This document shows, piece by piece, positions 6,652 through 13,929 of a DNA stretch of 23,850 nucleotides (position 1 is the stretch's first letter; each line of letters starts with the position of its first letter). The position numbers and the translations under genes were made by a program. The notes under the pieces were generated by a model that had not been told where the DNA came from, did no database searches, and was given only the letters and a program-made list of their open reading frames with translations. This DNA comes from JBDROU01 sp043809745 [NCBI: bacterium] (GTDB lineage Bacteria > Elusimicrobiota > JBDRMW01): positions 1 to 23,850 of the forward strand of contig JBDROU010000057.1 in assembly GCA_043809745.1 (NCBI GenBank). Direction: 5' to 3'.

Positions 6652-9156
6652 CTATTTTGGCAGAGGACTTGAGGATATCGGAAGCTCGCTGCAAATATTA
6701 TTTTCAGATATAGCGAAAAATCTTAAATTCTTCATGAGCTTCCATTTAAGGTCGTTCGGATGGAATTTATATTCAAATCCAGAAAGTACTACTTTTTTAT
6801 CTCCAAATTTAGCAGCTATATCTTGACGATATAGACCCACCGTTCCTGCAAAGTAAAATTGATTCCCCTGGAAGATAATAATCTTTTTGGCGGGTTTAAG
6901 GTTTAGTAAATCGATTGCCCATCCTGAAATAACAACTGGTTCAATTTTATTGGTTTCTATTTTTGCTAATTCTACATTTCCCACCAAAGCTTTTGATTCA
7001 AGTCTTGTAAAAGTGCCATCGGGTGCCAGAAGTAAATCTTCAGTTGCTCCATTAGATGATTTGAGAGTATATTCGGTCTTGTCAAAGCCCTTTACTTCTT
7101 TTAATTCAGGTTTCCCATCTTTATTTTGTGAGACAACAAAGATTTGCAGGTGATTAAAGCCTTCCTTCAGGTAGCGTTCCGGGATCATGGCTGAAAAGGG
7201 GGGTACTTGACCTTTCTGAATAGGAATTATTGTAGTCGCGCTGATAATTCCGTTAAGACAAATTGCAAGAGGAACTGATTTCCCTTTTTCTTCCTGGTTG
7301 AGAACTCTTCCTCGAATGGGCAAGGGAAGAAAACCGAATGATGGATGGACTTGATACAAGGATGATGGTTGGAAAATTTTAATAGTTATATCTGATATTC
7401 CCCCTATACCGACTTCTTCAATTTTTTTATTGATCAGATCTGTATGAGGACCGATTCGAAACAGGTCATCAGCTTGACCTCCTTCCCCGAACAAAGAAAT
7501 TTTATTTTGAATGGAATCCGAATTATCATATTTGCTGTTTTCATAGCTGTATTTTTTTTCTATAACTGAGTAGATTGTTTTATATAATCTTTCTTCGCGG
7601 GTTGGTTCAATAGCAGATACACCATCCATTTCCCAAGGATCTGATATTTTGAGTATGGAGAATATAGTGGGCAAGACATCTATTATTTCTACATTTTTTT
7701 CAATAATAAAGCCTTCTTTCTGATGAGGCACTTTGATGAATAAGGGGATTCCAGCAATATCGCACCAATTTGTAGGAGTGAGCCATCTAAGAGAATCATT
7801 GGGACGGAAACTGCAACCGTGATCAGCGCAAAGAACAATTAAAGATTTTTCAAACATATCCGTTTCTTTTAATTTTGATATTAGTTGGTCTATTAATCGG
7901 TCAACAAAGGATACTTGCAGCAGGTAGCGCTGATAACCCTGGGCAACATGCCATTCATTACCTGACCAGGTATAATCGCTTTTGAGCCCTTCATTATCTT
8001 CCAGAGAATAATCTTTGCTTCTATATCTTTTTCCTGATGGCATGTATTCCCAGGGATGATGGGGTAATGGGAGATTATAAAAATAAAGAGTCGGTTTACT
8101 TTCTGGTTCGAAGAATTTAGTCAGAGAGTTCACCAAGTTGTGTCTATTCTTGGAGTAAGAGAATTCTAATAATGTGTATTCGGAGCTTTTTAGTCCAAGA
8201 AAATTTTTCCACGAATGCGTTACGGAAGGGAACCTCTTTGCAATCGAATATGGCAGTGATATATGAAAATACATAACAGAAATATCACTTAATAAAACTA
8301 CCATTCTCTCCAAGATATTGCCAGAGATATCATTGCATCTAATGAGGGATTTCGGACATAGCCTGGTTTCTGCTTCTATAACTTTCAAATTATAACTACT
8401 TTTCAAAAATGTAAATAAATTATTTGGATAATCCTCAACCCTGGCTAATTTGGAATAATCCGGATATCTCCCGGTTAAAAGAGCGGGAATCGCATGTTTT
8501 GTATCATCGGCAACTGTTGTCGCATTTCGAAACCAATAAGACGATGCGGCCAGTTCCCCGAAGCCGGGATAACGTTTATTGTCAATTCTTTGATTCTTGT
8601 TCATTAGAGTATTAACCGAAAATTCATCGAGGATAATCATGATTATCGGTGTTTTCGAGTTCACCTGAAATGTATTTTTCTGATTTTGTTCAACTGTGAA
8701 TAATATTTTTCGTGCTGGAGAAACAAAAAGGAAAATAAAAATAAAGATGAAACTAAAGAAGAAAAGATATTTGAAATATACATGTGAAATTGAAAATCTA
8801 TGATAAGCAAAAGTGCAAAATCCGGCTAGGGCAATGGCTATAGCAAGCAAAGCGAACGCAGGTAAATTAGCCCATTGTTTCAATAACTGCATTAAGAATA
8901 CAATTAACAAAATAGCTATATTTGAAAGATGAATTGCTGAATAAAGAAAATTCGATATATTTTTAATTAAAGACTCAATAAAATAGAGTACTAAGGGACA
9001 AATCAGGGAAAGTATTAATGCCAGTAGAATTAAATCAACCGGTTTAGAATTTTGCGAGACAAAAAACTCCGTATTCTTTGACAAAATATCAAATATCGGT
9101 TGAGCAACCGCAAAATTCCACAAAGCAATAAGTGGCAGGGCATCGCGAAAATTCAT
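6652..9156 (-). CDS. Membrane-anchored sulfatase/alkaline-phosphatase superfamily enzyme
   Basis: The protein has 834 residues. Four hydrophobic spans lie within about residues 39-146, and a large extracytoplasmic domain follows. The metal-binding motifs of the superfamily are visible: MIILDEFS with Asp177, DDTKHAIPALLTGRYP with Thr219 as the likely nucleophile, LPLPHHPWEYMP at ~362-373, and CADHG with Asp445-His446. A Thr nucleophile instead of the Cys/Ser of true sulfatases points towards the LtaS/EptA-type phospho-group transferases or hydrolases. The last ~250 residues look like beta-rich carbohydrate-binding-type domains (PIRGRVLNQEEKG, ISGWAIDLLNLKPAK) and have no clear name. The substrate is unknown; surface glycan or lipid modification is inference. 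No clear Shine-Dalgarno sequence precedes the ATG. A TATAAT on this strand (9217-9222) could be its -10 box but lacks a good -35. Confidence 0.82.
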   Translation of the reverse strand: MNFRDALPLIALWNFAVAQPIFDILSKNTEFFVSQNSKPVDLILLALILSLICPLVLYFIESLIKNISNFLYSAIHLSNIAILLIVFLMQLLKQWANLPAFALLAIAIALAGFCTFAYHRFSISHVYFKYLFFFSFIFIFIFLFVSPARKILFTVEQNQKNTFQVNSKTPIIMIILDEFSVNTLMNKNQRIDNKRYPGFGELAASSYWFRNATTVADDTKHAIPALLTGRYPDYSKLARVEDYPNNLFTFLKSSYNLKVIEAETRLCPKSLIRCNDISGNILERMVVLLSDISVMYFHISLPYSIAKRFPSVTHSWKNFLGLKSSEYTLLEFSYSKNRHNLVNSLTKFFEPESKPTLYFYNLPLPHHPWEYMPSGKRYRSKDYSLEDNEGLKSDYTWSGNEWHVAQGYQRYLLQVSFVDRLIDQLISKLKETDMFEKSLIVLCADHGCSFRPNDSLRWLTPTNWCDIAGIPLFIKVPHQKEGFIIEKNVEIIDVLPTIFSILKISDPWEMDGVSAIEPTREERLYKTIYSVIEKKYSYENSKYDNSDSIQNKISLFGEGGQADDLFRIGPHTDLINKKIEEVGIGGISDITIKIFQPSSLYQVHPSFGFLPLPIRGRVLNQEEKGKSVPLAICLNGIISATTIIPIQKGQVPPFSAMIPERYLKEGFNHLQIFVVSQNKDGKPELKEVKGFDKTEYTLKSSNGATEDLLLAPDGTFTRLESKALVGNVELAKIETNKIEPVVISGWAIDLLNLKPAKKIIIFQGNQFYFAGTVGLYRQDIAAKFGDKKVVLSGFEYKFHPNDLKWKLMKNLRFFAISENNICSELPISSSPLPK

Positions 9157-9258
9157 AACTTTAAATAAATGTCAAAATAATTATTGATAAGCATTTGTTT
9201 GGCGATACTATAATTTATTATACAATAATAAATGAAACTCAGACAAAGGGTTATTTAA

Positions 9259-9384
9259 TGTACTGCCGAAAATATAAAAAAAATAATTGAATTGGGTCCC
9301 AAATACGTTAAAGGGCATAAAAATATTGATGTGTTATATAAAGAAATTGGAGAATATTATAAATTTTATTCAGGGAATTTATAG
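9259..9384 (+). pseudogene. Decayed TPR fragment related to the gene at 3174
   Basis: A frame bounded by stops at 9256 and 9382 has no start codon. It translates to a recognisable TPR unit: KKIIEL, then VLYKEIGEY. About 20 of 30 aligned residues match the first TPR of the membrane protein encoded at 3174-5039 (KKIIEL...VLYKEIGEY), including the exact KEIGEY block. It is most simply a relic of a duplicated or lost TPR gene. It occupies part of the 248-bp gap between the sulfatase and diaphorase genes, where nothing else is evident. Confidence 0.7.
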
Positions 9385-9404
9385 ATATGCTATTAAAACA
9401 CAGG

Positions 9405-10088
9405 TCATTTTCTAACGCAATTGAATCCTTCACCCAGACGGCAGTCAACACAGGTGTCTTCAAATTTGTATGCCATGGAAAGTTGGGACTCGCACAGGTT
9501 GCATAACTTTTCCTCGCCTTTTTTCATGGGACCGGGGCAGGGGATTATGGTCATTGGGCAAAGATCTACGCAGGAATTACAGTGTTTGCAATATTCAGGG
9601 CGTTTATTGAAAGGCAAAGCCACATGTCTTTGCTGGCCTCTTCCAACAAAACCAAGTGAATCAGCGCGCCACATTTCAGTGCAGACCCTTATGCATCTGC
9701 CGCAGAGCACACAATTCTTATTTCGGAAAGGATAACGTACTTCTTTAACGCCGCATCTTGCGGCTACATCCTGAACAGCCCTGGAATTTGGAGCTTCAGC
9801 CACCAGCATTTCGGCCAGATTTTTTCTTGCTTTTACTATCTTTTCCGAATGAGATTGTATAACCATACCCTCTGCAGCTTCTAGGGTACAGGAGGTGGTA
9901 ACTTTTGATTTGCCGTTCTTAATAAGCTCAACTATGCAAAGCCTGCATGCTCCGATAGGCGTTATGTTGCGTACATGGCATAAATGAGGTATACATATCC
10001 CGTGATCGAGAGCTGTGTCCAGTACGGTTTTACCTTTAGGTGTTTTTATTATTGCTCCATTTATGGTTACATTTACATATTCTTCCAT
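9405..10088 (-). CDS. NuoG/HoxU-like iron-sulfur subunit of a diaphorase module
   Basis: This is the third gene of the operon. It would pass electrons between the flavin subunit and an unknown partner in the cytoplasm. The N-terminal plant-type [2Fe-2S] domain has Cys37, Cys48, Cys51 and Cys67. Two ferredoxin-type [4Fe-4S] motifs follow (NCVLCGRCIRVC and YCKHCNSCVDLCP). The His-Cys motif that normally lies between them in NuoG, HoxU and HndD is absent; the region reads AEAPNSRAVQDVAARCGV instead. The C-terminus adds a CNLC...CVDC pair plus a last Cys, which could bind zinc or another cluster. At 227 residues it ends well before any H-cluster domain, so it is not a hydrogenase large subunit. 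GGGAG precedes the ATG, and the gap from the NuoF-like gene is 42 bp. Confidence 0.85.
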   Translation of the reverse strand: MEEYVNVTINGAIIKTPKGKTVLDTALDHGICIPHLCHVRNITPIGACRLCIVELIKNGKSKVTTSCTLEAAEGMVIQSHSEKIVKARKNLAEMLVAEAPNSRAVQDVAARCGVKEVRYPFRNKNCVLCGRCIRVCTEMWRADSLGFVGRGQQRHVALPFNKRPEYCKHCNSCVDLCPMTIIPCPGPMKKGEEKLCNLCESQLSMAYKFEDTCVDCRLGEGFNCVRK

Positions 10089-10130
10089 TTAATCTCCCTT
10101 CAAATCAAATAATGCCAGAAAACTTCAATT

Positions 10131-11987
10131 TTAAGAGATCGAAATTGCCTCAAACTTGCATTTCTCCATGCAGATTCCGCATTTACTGCATACGGATTGG
10201 TTAATTTTATGAGTTTCCTTCTTCTTGCCTGTTATAGCATCATGAGGACAAGCTTTAATGCAAACGCCGCAGCCGGTGCATTTATCTGCGCTTATCAAGT
10301 ATTTTATTAGATCTCTGCAAACTCCGGCAGGGCAGGATTTATTTCTTATATGTTCTTCATATTCAGTTCTGAAATATTTTATCGTTGATAAAACAGGATT
10401 GGGAGCGGTCTTGCCCAGAGCGCATAAAGATGCGATAGCAACAGTCTCGGCTGTCTGCTCCAAGAGATTGAGTTTTTCTTCCGTTCCTTTGCCTTTTGTA
10501 ATATCATCAATTATTTCTCTCATACGGCTCAAACCGACTCTGCATGGCACGCATTTGCCGCAGGATTCATCTATTAAAAAATTCAGGAAATATTTTGCCA
10601 CATCAACCATGCATGAAGATTCATCCATTACTACCATTCCTCCGGACCCCACCATGGAACCGGCTTTATCCAAAGCCTCAAAGTCCACAGGCAAATCAAA
10701 CATACTTTCAGGCAGGCAGCCGCCTGAAGGTCCTCCAGTCTGAACAGCTTTTATCTTTTTTCCTGTAGAAGAACCGCCGCCTATATCGTATATAATCTTT
10801 CTTAGACTTATTCCCATAGGGACTTCCACCAGGCCTGTGTTCCGGATCTGCCCGGTTAGAGCGAATATTTTTGAGCCTTTGCTGTATTTTGTACCTTTGG
10901 ATGCAAACCATTGGGCACCTTTATTTATTATTAAAGGAACGTTTGCCCAGGTTTCGACATTGTTCAAATTCGAAGGAAGATCCATAAAACCTTTTTCGGT
11001 AGTATGAATATCTTTTGGCCGGGGCTCACCTACTTTACCTTCCAAAGAGGCCATTAAAGCTGTTGACTCGCCGCACACAAAAGCTCCTCCACCTCTAGCT
11101 ATCTTTATATCAAATGAAAATTTGCTCTCAAGTATATTGCTGCCTAAAAAGCCTAATTCCTTAGCTTGCTGAACGGCTATCTTCGAATGTTTAACAGCCA
11201 GAGGATATTCATTCCTTACATATATATAACCATGATCGGCACCTATCGCCAAAGCACCTATAAGCATACCCTCGATTATAGCGTGAGGGTTTCCTTCAAG
11301 AATACTGCTGTCCATAAACGCGCCCGGATCACCTTCATCAGCGTTGCATATCACATACTTTTGTTTACCGGAAGCCTTCCTGCATGCTTCCCATTTTCTG
11401 CCTGTCAAAAATCCACCGCCTCCAAGGCCTCTTAAACCGGATTGTTTGATTCCCTCAATTATGGTTTCAGGCTTCATTTCTTTTAAGGCTTTAGTAAATG
11501 CAGTATAACCGCCTTGGGCTATATAATCATTTATATCACATGGATCTATTACTTTATTCTGCTCTAGTAGGGTTCTTTGCTGAACGCTATAATAGGGGAT
11601 ATCTTTTTCCGCAGTTACTTTTTTACCGCTTATAGGATCAACATAAAGAAGTTCTTCAATAATTTTATCTTTTTGAATTGTCTGAGAAATAATCTCTTCG
11701 ACGTTTTCAGGGTTTACTTGTCTGTAAAATATATTGCCGGGCTCTATTATAACTATAGGTCCCTGTTCGCAAAAACCTTGACAGCCTGTTGATCTTATTT
11801 TTATTTCTTTGTCAATTTTTTTGGTTTTCAGTTGTTTATGGAAAGCAGTCAATACTTCCAAACAACCCGAAGCGCGGCAGCCTGTCCCTGCGCAAAGGAT
11901 TACAGTCTTTTTATACTTTTTATTCTCTGAATTTCTCTTTAAAGCAATGGTTTTTAAGTCTTCTGAAGATTTAACTAATGTTTTCAT
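10131..11987 (-). CDS. NuoF/HydB-like NADH-binding flavoprotein subunit
   Basis: This is the FMN- and NAD(P)-binding subunit of a soluble diaphorase, with the domain order of HydB/HndC from bifurcating hydrogenases. A thioredoxin-like [2Fe-2S] domain comes first (CAGTGCRASGC at 32-42, GCQGFC at 68-73). The Rossmann-like FMN/NADH domain follows (~160-360), then the SLBB region, the CGKCVPCRVG [4Fe-4S] site with a distal Cys, and two C-terminal ferredoxin motifs (CTGCGVCIKACP and CSKCGICMEKC). At 618 residues it is full length. The glycine loop reads RGLGGGGFLTGRKW where the family usually has RGRGGxGFPTGxKW. The loop DPGAFMDSS has Ser227 where Arg is usual. The start codon overlaps the stop of the NuoE-like gene as ATGA, so translation is probably coupled. 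Confidence 0.93.
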   Translation of the reverse strand: MKTLVKSSEDLKTIALKRNSENKKYKKTVILCAGTGCRASGCLEVLTAFHKQLKTKKIDKEIKIRSTGCQGFCEQGPIVIIEPGNIFYRQVNPENVEEIISQTIQKDKIIEELLYVDPISGKKVTAEKDIPYYSVQQRTLLEQNKVIDPCDINDYIAQGGYTAFTKALKEMKPETIIEGIKQSGLRGLGGGGFLTGRKWEACRKASGKQKYVICNADEGDPGAFMDSSILEGNPHAIIEGMLIGALAIGADHGYIYVRNEYPLAVKHSKIAVQQAKELGFLGSNILESKFSFDIKIARGGGAFVCGESTALMASLEGKVGEPRPKDIHTTEKGFMDLPSNLNNVETWANVPLIINKGAQWFASKGTKYSKGSKIFALTGQIRNTGLVEVPMGISLRKIIYDIGGGSSTGKKIKAVQTGGPSGGCLPESMFDLPVDFEALDKAGSMVGSGGMVVMDESSCMVDVAKYFLNFLIDESCGKCVPCRVGLSRMREIIDDITKGKGTEEKLNLLEQTAETVAIASLCALGKTAPNPVLSTIKYFRTEYEEHIRNKSCPAGVCRDLIKYLISADKCTGCGVCIKACPHDAITGKKKETHKINQSVCSKCGICMEKCKFEAISIS

Positions 11988-12478
11988 TTTAATTTTTTCT
12001 TTTCAGATTTAGTTGATTTTTTTGTATTTTCCACTAAGTCTCTTAGCTTGGAAGTGGTCATATGTTTGTAATACTTACCGTCCATTATAACAACGGGGCC
12101 TAAAGCACAAGCGCCTACACAATTAACAGTTTCAACGGTAAACTTTCCATCTTCAGTGGTTTCACCGGGCTTAATCTTCAACAAACCAAGAACTTCATCC
12201 ACAAATTTTGGGGCTCCTCTTACATGGCATGCCGTACCCATACAAACGGTAACCAGGTGTTTGCCTCTAGGTTTTAAAGTGAAAGCTTTATAGAAATTTG
12301 CTACTCTGAAAACTTCGATTTCGGGAACGTCAAGTTTTAATGCAACGGATCTAAGAATTTCCTCCGGCAGGTAATTGTATGAAGCTTGAATGTCCTGTAG
12401 AACTTCTATCAGGTCAAGTTGGGATGTCTCACTGCTTTTTAACAGCGAGCCAAATTTATTTTTTGACAGCGTTGTCAT
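11984..12478 (-). CDS. NuoE/HydC-like [2Fe-2S] thioredoxin-fold subunit
   Basis: This is the first gene of the diaphorase operon and encodes the small subunit that pairs with the NuoF-like protein. The helical N-terminal bundle contains YNYLPEEILRSVALKLDVP. The thioredoxin-like fold carries the four cluster ligands Cys79, Cys84, Cys120 and Cys124 (CMGTAC and NCVGAC). The Lys-rich tail overlaps the next gene. I chose ATG 12478 (164 residues, usual for HydC/HndA) over an in-frame ATG at 12565 (193 residues). The longer form would begin about 8 nt after the predicted transcription start with no Shine-Dalgarno sequence, and its extra residues are encoded by two hairpins. The ATG at 12478 has only a weak GAG site itself, so leaderless initiation at 12565 remains possible. 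Confidence 0.88.
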   Translation of the reverse strand: MTTLSKNKFGSLLKSSETSQLDLIEVLQDIQASYNYLPEEILRSVALKLDVPEIEVFRVANFYKAFTLKPRGKHLVTVCMGTACHVRGAPKFVDEVLGLLKIKPGETTEDGKFTVETVNCVGACALGPVVIMDGKYYKHMTTSKLRDLVENTKKSTKSEKKKLK

Positions 12479-12506
12479 TAAAAAAGTCTCAATTCTATTT
12501 TTATCT

Positions 12507-12545
12507 GCCTGCTGTCTTTGCAGGCAACAAAGCATCATTGCTTTG
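12507..12545 (-). promoter_or_regulatory. Two adjacent hairpins in the leader of the diaphorase operon
   Basis: GCCTGC (12507-12512) pairs with GCAGGC (12520-12525) around a 7-nt loop. CAAAGC (12528-12533) pairs with GCTTTG (12540-12545) around a 6-nt loop. They are separated by 2 nt and lie between the promoter and the preferred start at 12478. No U-run follows either, so they are not terminators. They may control translation or mRNA stability, or simply reflect coding sequence if the longer start is used. Confidence 0.5.
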
Positions 12546-12579
12546 CTTGAATAAGAAACACTCATTTTGCTATTTAGGG

Positions 12580-12608
12580 ATTATATATAAATGTAAAAAT
12601 ATTTTCAA
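12580..12608 (-). promoter_or_regulatory. Promoter of the diaphorase operon
   Basis: On the minus strand, TTGAAA (12603-12608) and TATAAT (12580-12585) are separated by exactly 17 bp. The predicted start is near 12573. It reads into the NuoE-, NuoF- and NuoG-like genes as one operon. Confidence 0.75.
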
Positions 12609-12704
12609 CAATAATTTTTATCCGGTTATCGTTTTTTAATAATCTCGGGATATTATAAATAAAAAGGGTGTAACTTCAACGGCTTTTCCATATTATGGCA
12701 TCTG

Positions 12705-13112
12705 TTATTTTAACAGTGATAAAATCAGCAAAAGCTCTTTTTTATGATTTTTTTTCGGTCCGCTATTGATTCTGCCATGCTCCATAGCTTTGCCGGCAAT
12801 CAGTTGGGGATCAAAATCATTTATCTTCGGTGCTATAAAGGAATTTTTTAATAACATAACTAATTCCGAAGTAGAATCTAGATTAAATAATTTTGGTAAA
12901 TCAGGAATATTCATATACTCCACAAAGTAGGGAAGTATTAACCCGCAAGATGTTCCGTGGTCAATGCCGTAATTGGTTGTAATTGGATAGGAAGTTGCGT
13001 GCACAAAATTTGTTTCGGTAATGGCTATGGCTGCTCCGGCCCAGTTCCCTGCAATAATTAGTTGGTTAAAATCTTTTTGATTTAGACGGCCGCTGTTTTT
13101 TTTTTTAGCAGC
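12705..13112 (-). pseudogene. 3' remnant of an iron-containing alcohol dehydrogenase gene
   Basis: The frame is open from 13112 to a stop at 12705 and translates to the C-terminal part of the Fe-ADH family. It contains FNQLIIAGNWAGAAIAIT, then HATSYPITTNYGIDHG with the conserved metal-binding His residues, then LILPYFVEYMN. The N-terminal nucleotide-binding half is missing. The only start-like codon, GTG 13004, lies well inside the conserved region, after the AGNWAG block. Upstream, the frame meets TAA at 13113-13115 just beyond a run of 11 A (13096-13106, minus strand). In the next frame beyond that run, KPVINKLLKKK could be the lost continuation, so a slip in the homopolymer is likely. The remnant cannot encode a working dehydrogenase alone. 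Confidence 0.75.
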
Positions 13113-13135
13113 TTATTAATTACAGGCTTCGCTTT

Positions 13136-13161
13136 CCGCAATTTTAATCCGCAATTTTAAT
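13136..13161 (+). repeat. Perfect 13-bp tandem duplication
   Basis: CCGCAATTTTAAT occurs at 13136-13148 and again at 13149-13161 with no gap. It ends 2 bp before the -35 box of the RRM gene promoter and lies just outside the alcohol dehydrogenase remnant. Confidence 0.8.
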
Positions 13162-13163
13162 TC

Positions 13164-13192
13164 TTGACAATAATCCAATAATATAGCAAAAT
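13164..13192 (+). promoter_or_regulatory. Promoter of the RRM protein gene
   Basis: A consensus TTGACA at 13164-13169 and CAAAAT at 13187-13192 are 17 bp apart. Transcription near 13199 would give a leader of about 110 nt containing the hairpin at 13248-13282. Confidence 0.6.
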
Positions 13193-13207
13193 ATGCTAAA
13201 ATATAGC
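13184..13207 (+). promoter_or_regulatory. Operator-like inverted repeats over the -10 region
   Basis: TAGCA-AAATA-TGCTA (13184-13198) overlaps GCTA-AAATA-TAGC (13195-13207). Together they give three alternately oriented AGC/GCT half-sites about 10-11 bp apart, covering the -10 box and the predicted start. This is the layout of a repressor site, but no regulator is identified. Confidence 0.4.
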
Positions 13208-13247
13208 TAATTTCAGTTCCATTTCGTTTTTAATAGTAGTATATATA

Positions 13248-13282
13248 AAACCGCAAAGTGGTGCGAAATTTGCGGTTTTTTT
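13248..13282 (+). terminator. Terminator-like hairpin in the RRM gene leader
   Basis: A perfect 10-bp stem (13248-13257 with 13269-13278) encloses an 11-nt loop, and seven T residues run from 13276 to 13282. It lies downstream of the promoter and 27 bp before the ATG at 13310. It is probably an attenuator or RNA-thermometer-like element rather than the end of another transcript, since no plus-strand gene precedes it. Confidence 0.75.
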
Positions 13283-13309
13283 ACTATATAATAGAGAAAG
13301 GGGAACGTA

Positions 13310-13639
13310 ATGAGTAAAAAGTTATTTGTAGGGAACCTTCCGTTTAGCATAACAGAGGATAACCTCTGTTCAATGTTTAAAAGCCATGGGGAAGTGTCAA
13401 GCGCTAATCTGATTACTGATAAATTTTCAGGTCAATCACGAGGCTTTGGTTTTGTTGAAATGAGCAGTGACGACGAAGCTGCTGCAGCTATTGAAAAGAT
13501 GAATGGTTCTTCAGTAGAAGGGCGCAAGATCATTGTGAATGAAGCAAAACCCAAAGGAGAACAGAGTGGTGGGAATAAAAGATTTTCTAAAGGCGGACAA
13601 AGAGGGGGGTTTTCTGGTGGGAGATCTAACAGGTATTAG
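13310..13639 (+). CDS. Single-RRM glycine-rich RNA-binding protein
   Basis: The protein has 109 residues. One RRM fills residues ~4-80, with RNP2 as LFVGNL (5-10) and RNP1 as RGFGFVEM (44-51); the aromatic residues that stack on RNA are intact. The tail is rich in Gly, Arg, Lys and Ser (GGQRGGFSGGRSNRY), like cyanobacterial and plant glycine-rich RNA-binding proteins. Such proteins act as RNA chaperones, and many are cold-induced. AAGGGG at 13298-13303 lies 6 nt before the ATG. The long leader with its hairpin and operator-like repeats suggests tight control. The next gene in the same direction is a DEAD-box RNA helicase, a functional match, although a 161-bp foldback element separates them. 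Confidence 0.93.
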   Translation: MSKKLFVGNLPFSITEDNLCSMFKSHGEVSSANLITDKFSGQSRGFGFVEMSSDDEAAAAIEKMNGSSVEGRKIIVNEAKPKGEQSGGNKRFSKGGQRGGFSGGRSNRY

Positions 13640-13731
13640 AACAGAGTTTACATATATTAACATATAATAGACAGCAATAAAAATTCAACTGCAATAAAGG
13701 ATCTTCCATTAATTTAGGAGACTGCTATAAG

Positions 13732-13892
13732 AGATCGCTCAAAAAGTCCTTTTGCTACTGCGATTTCGGTCTTTGGCCTGCGACTTCGTTGTGCTCGCCT
13801 TACATATCTCGTCTATGATATGCTCGGCTCGCACGCCTTATCTCAGCTCAAAGCCCAAAATCTCGCTACGCAGGGGACTTTTTGAGAGATCT
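13732..13892. mobile_element. 161-bp imperfect foldback (MITE-like) element
   Basis: The left end, AGATCGCTCAAAAAGTCC (13732-13749), is the reverse complement of the right end at 13875-13892 with one mismatch. Complementarity continues imperfectly for about 75 bp per arm (CTACTGCGATTT against the opposite strand of AAATCTCGCTACG, and ATATC at the centre). The whole element can fold into one long hairpin with a small centre around 13808-13816. No gene is inside it. ATCGCTCA occurs in the left end (13734-13741) and just after the right end (13898-13905), which might be part of a target duplication. It could also serve as a strong RNA processing or termination structure between the RRM and helicase genes. 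Confidence 0.75.
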
Positions 13893-13929
13893 TTGTAATC
13901 GCTCAGCAACTTACGAAAGGCTATAATTT

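Noticed and set aside
13285-13292. TATAAT at 13287-13292 as a promoter for the RRM gene
   Set aside because: There is no -35 box at a usable distance, and transcription would begin inside the ribosome binding site. The TTGACA-based promoter upstream fits better.
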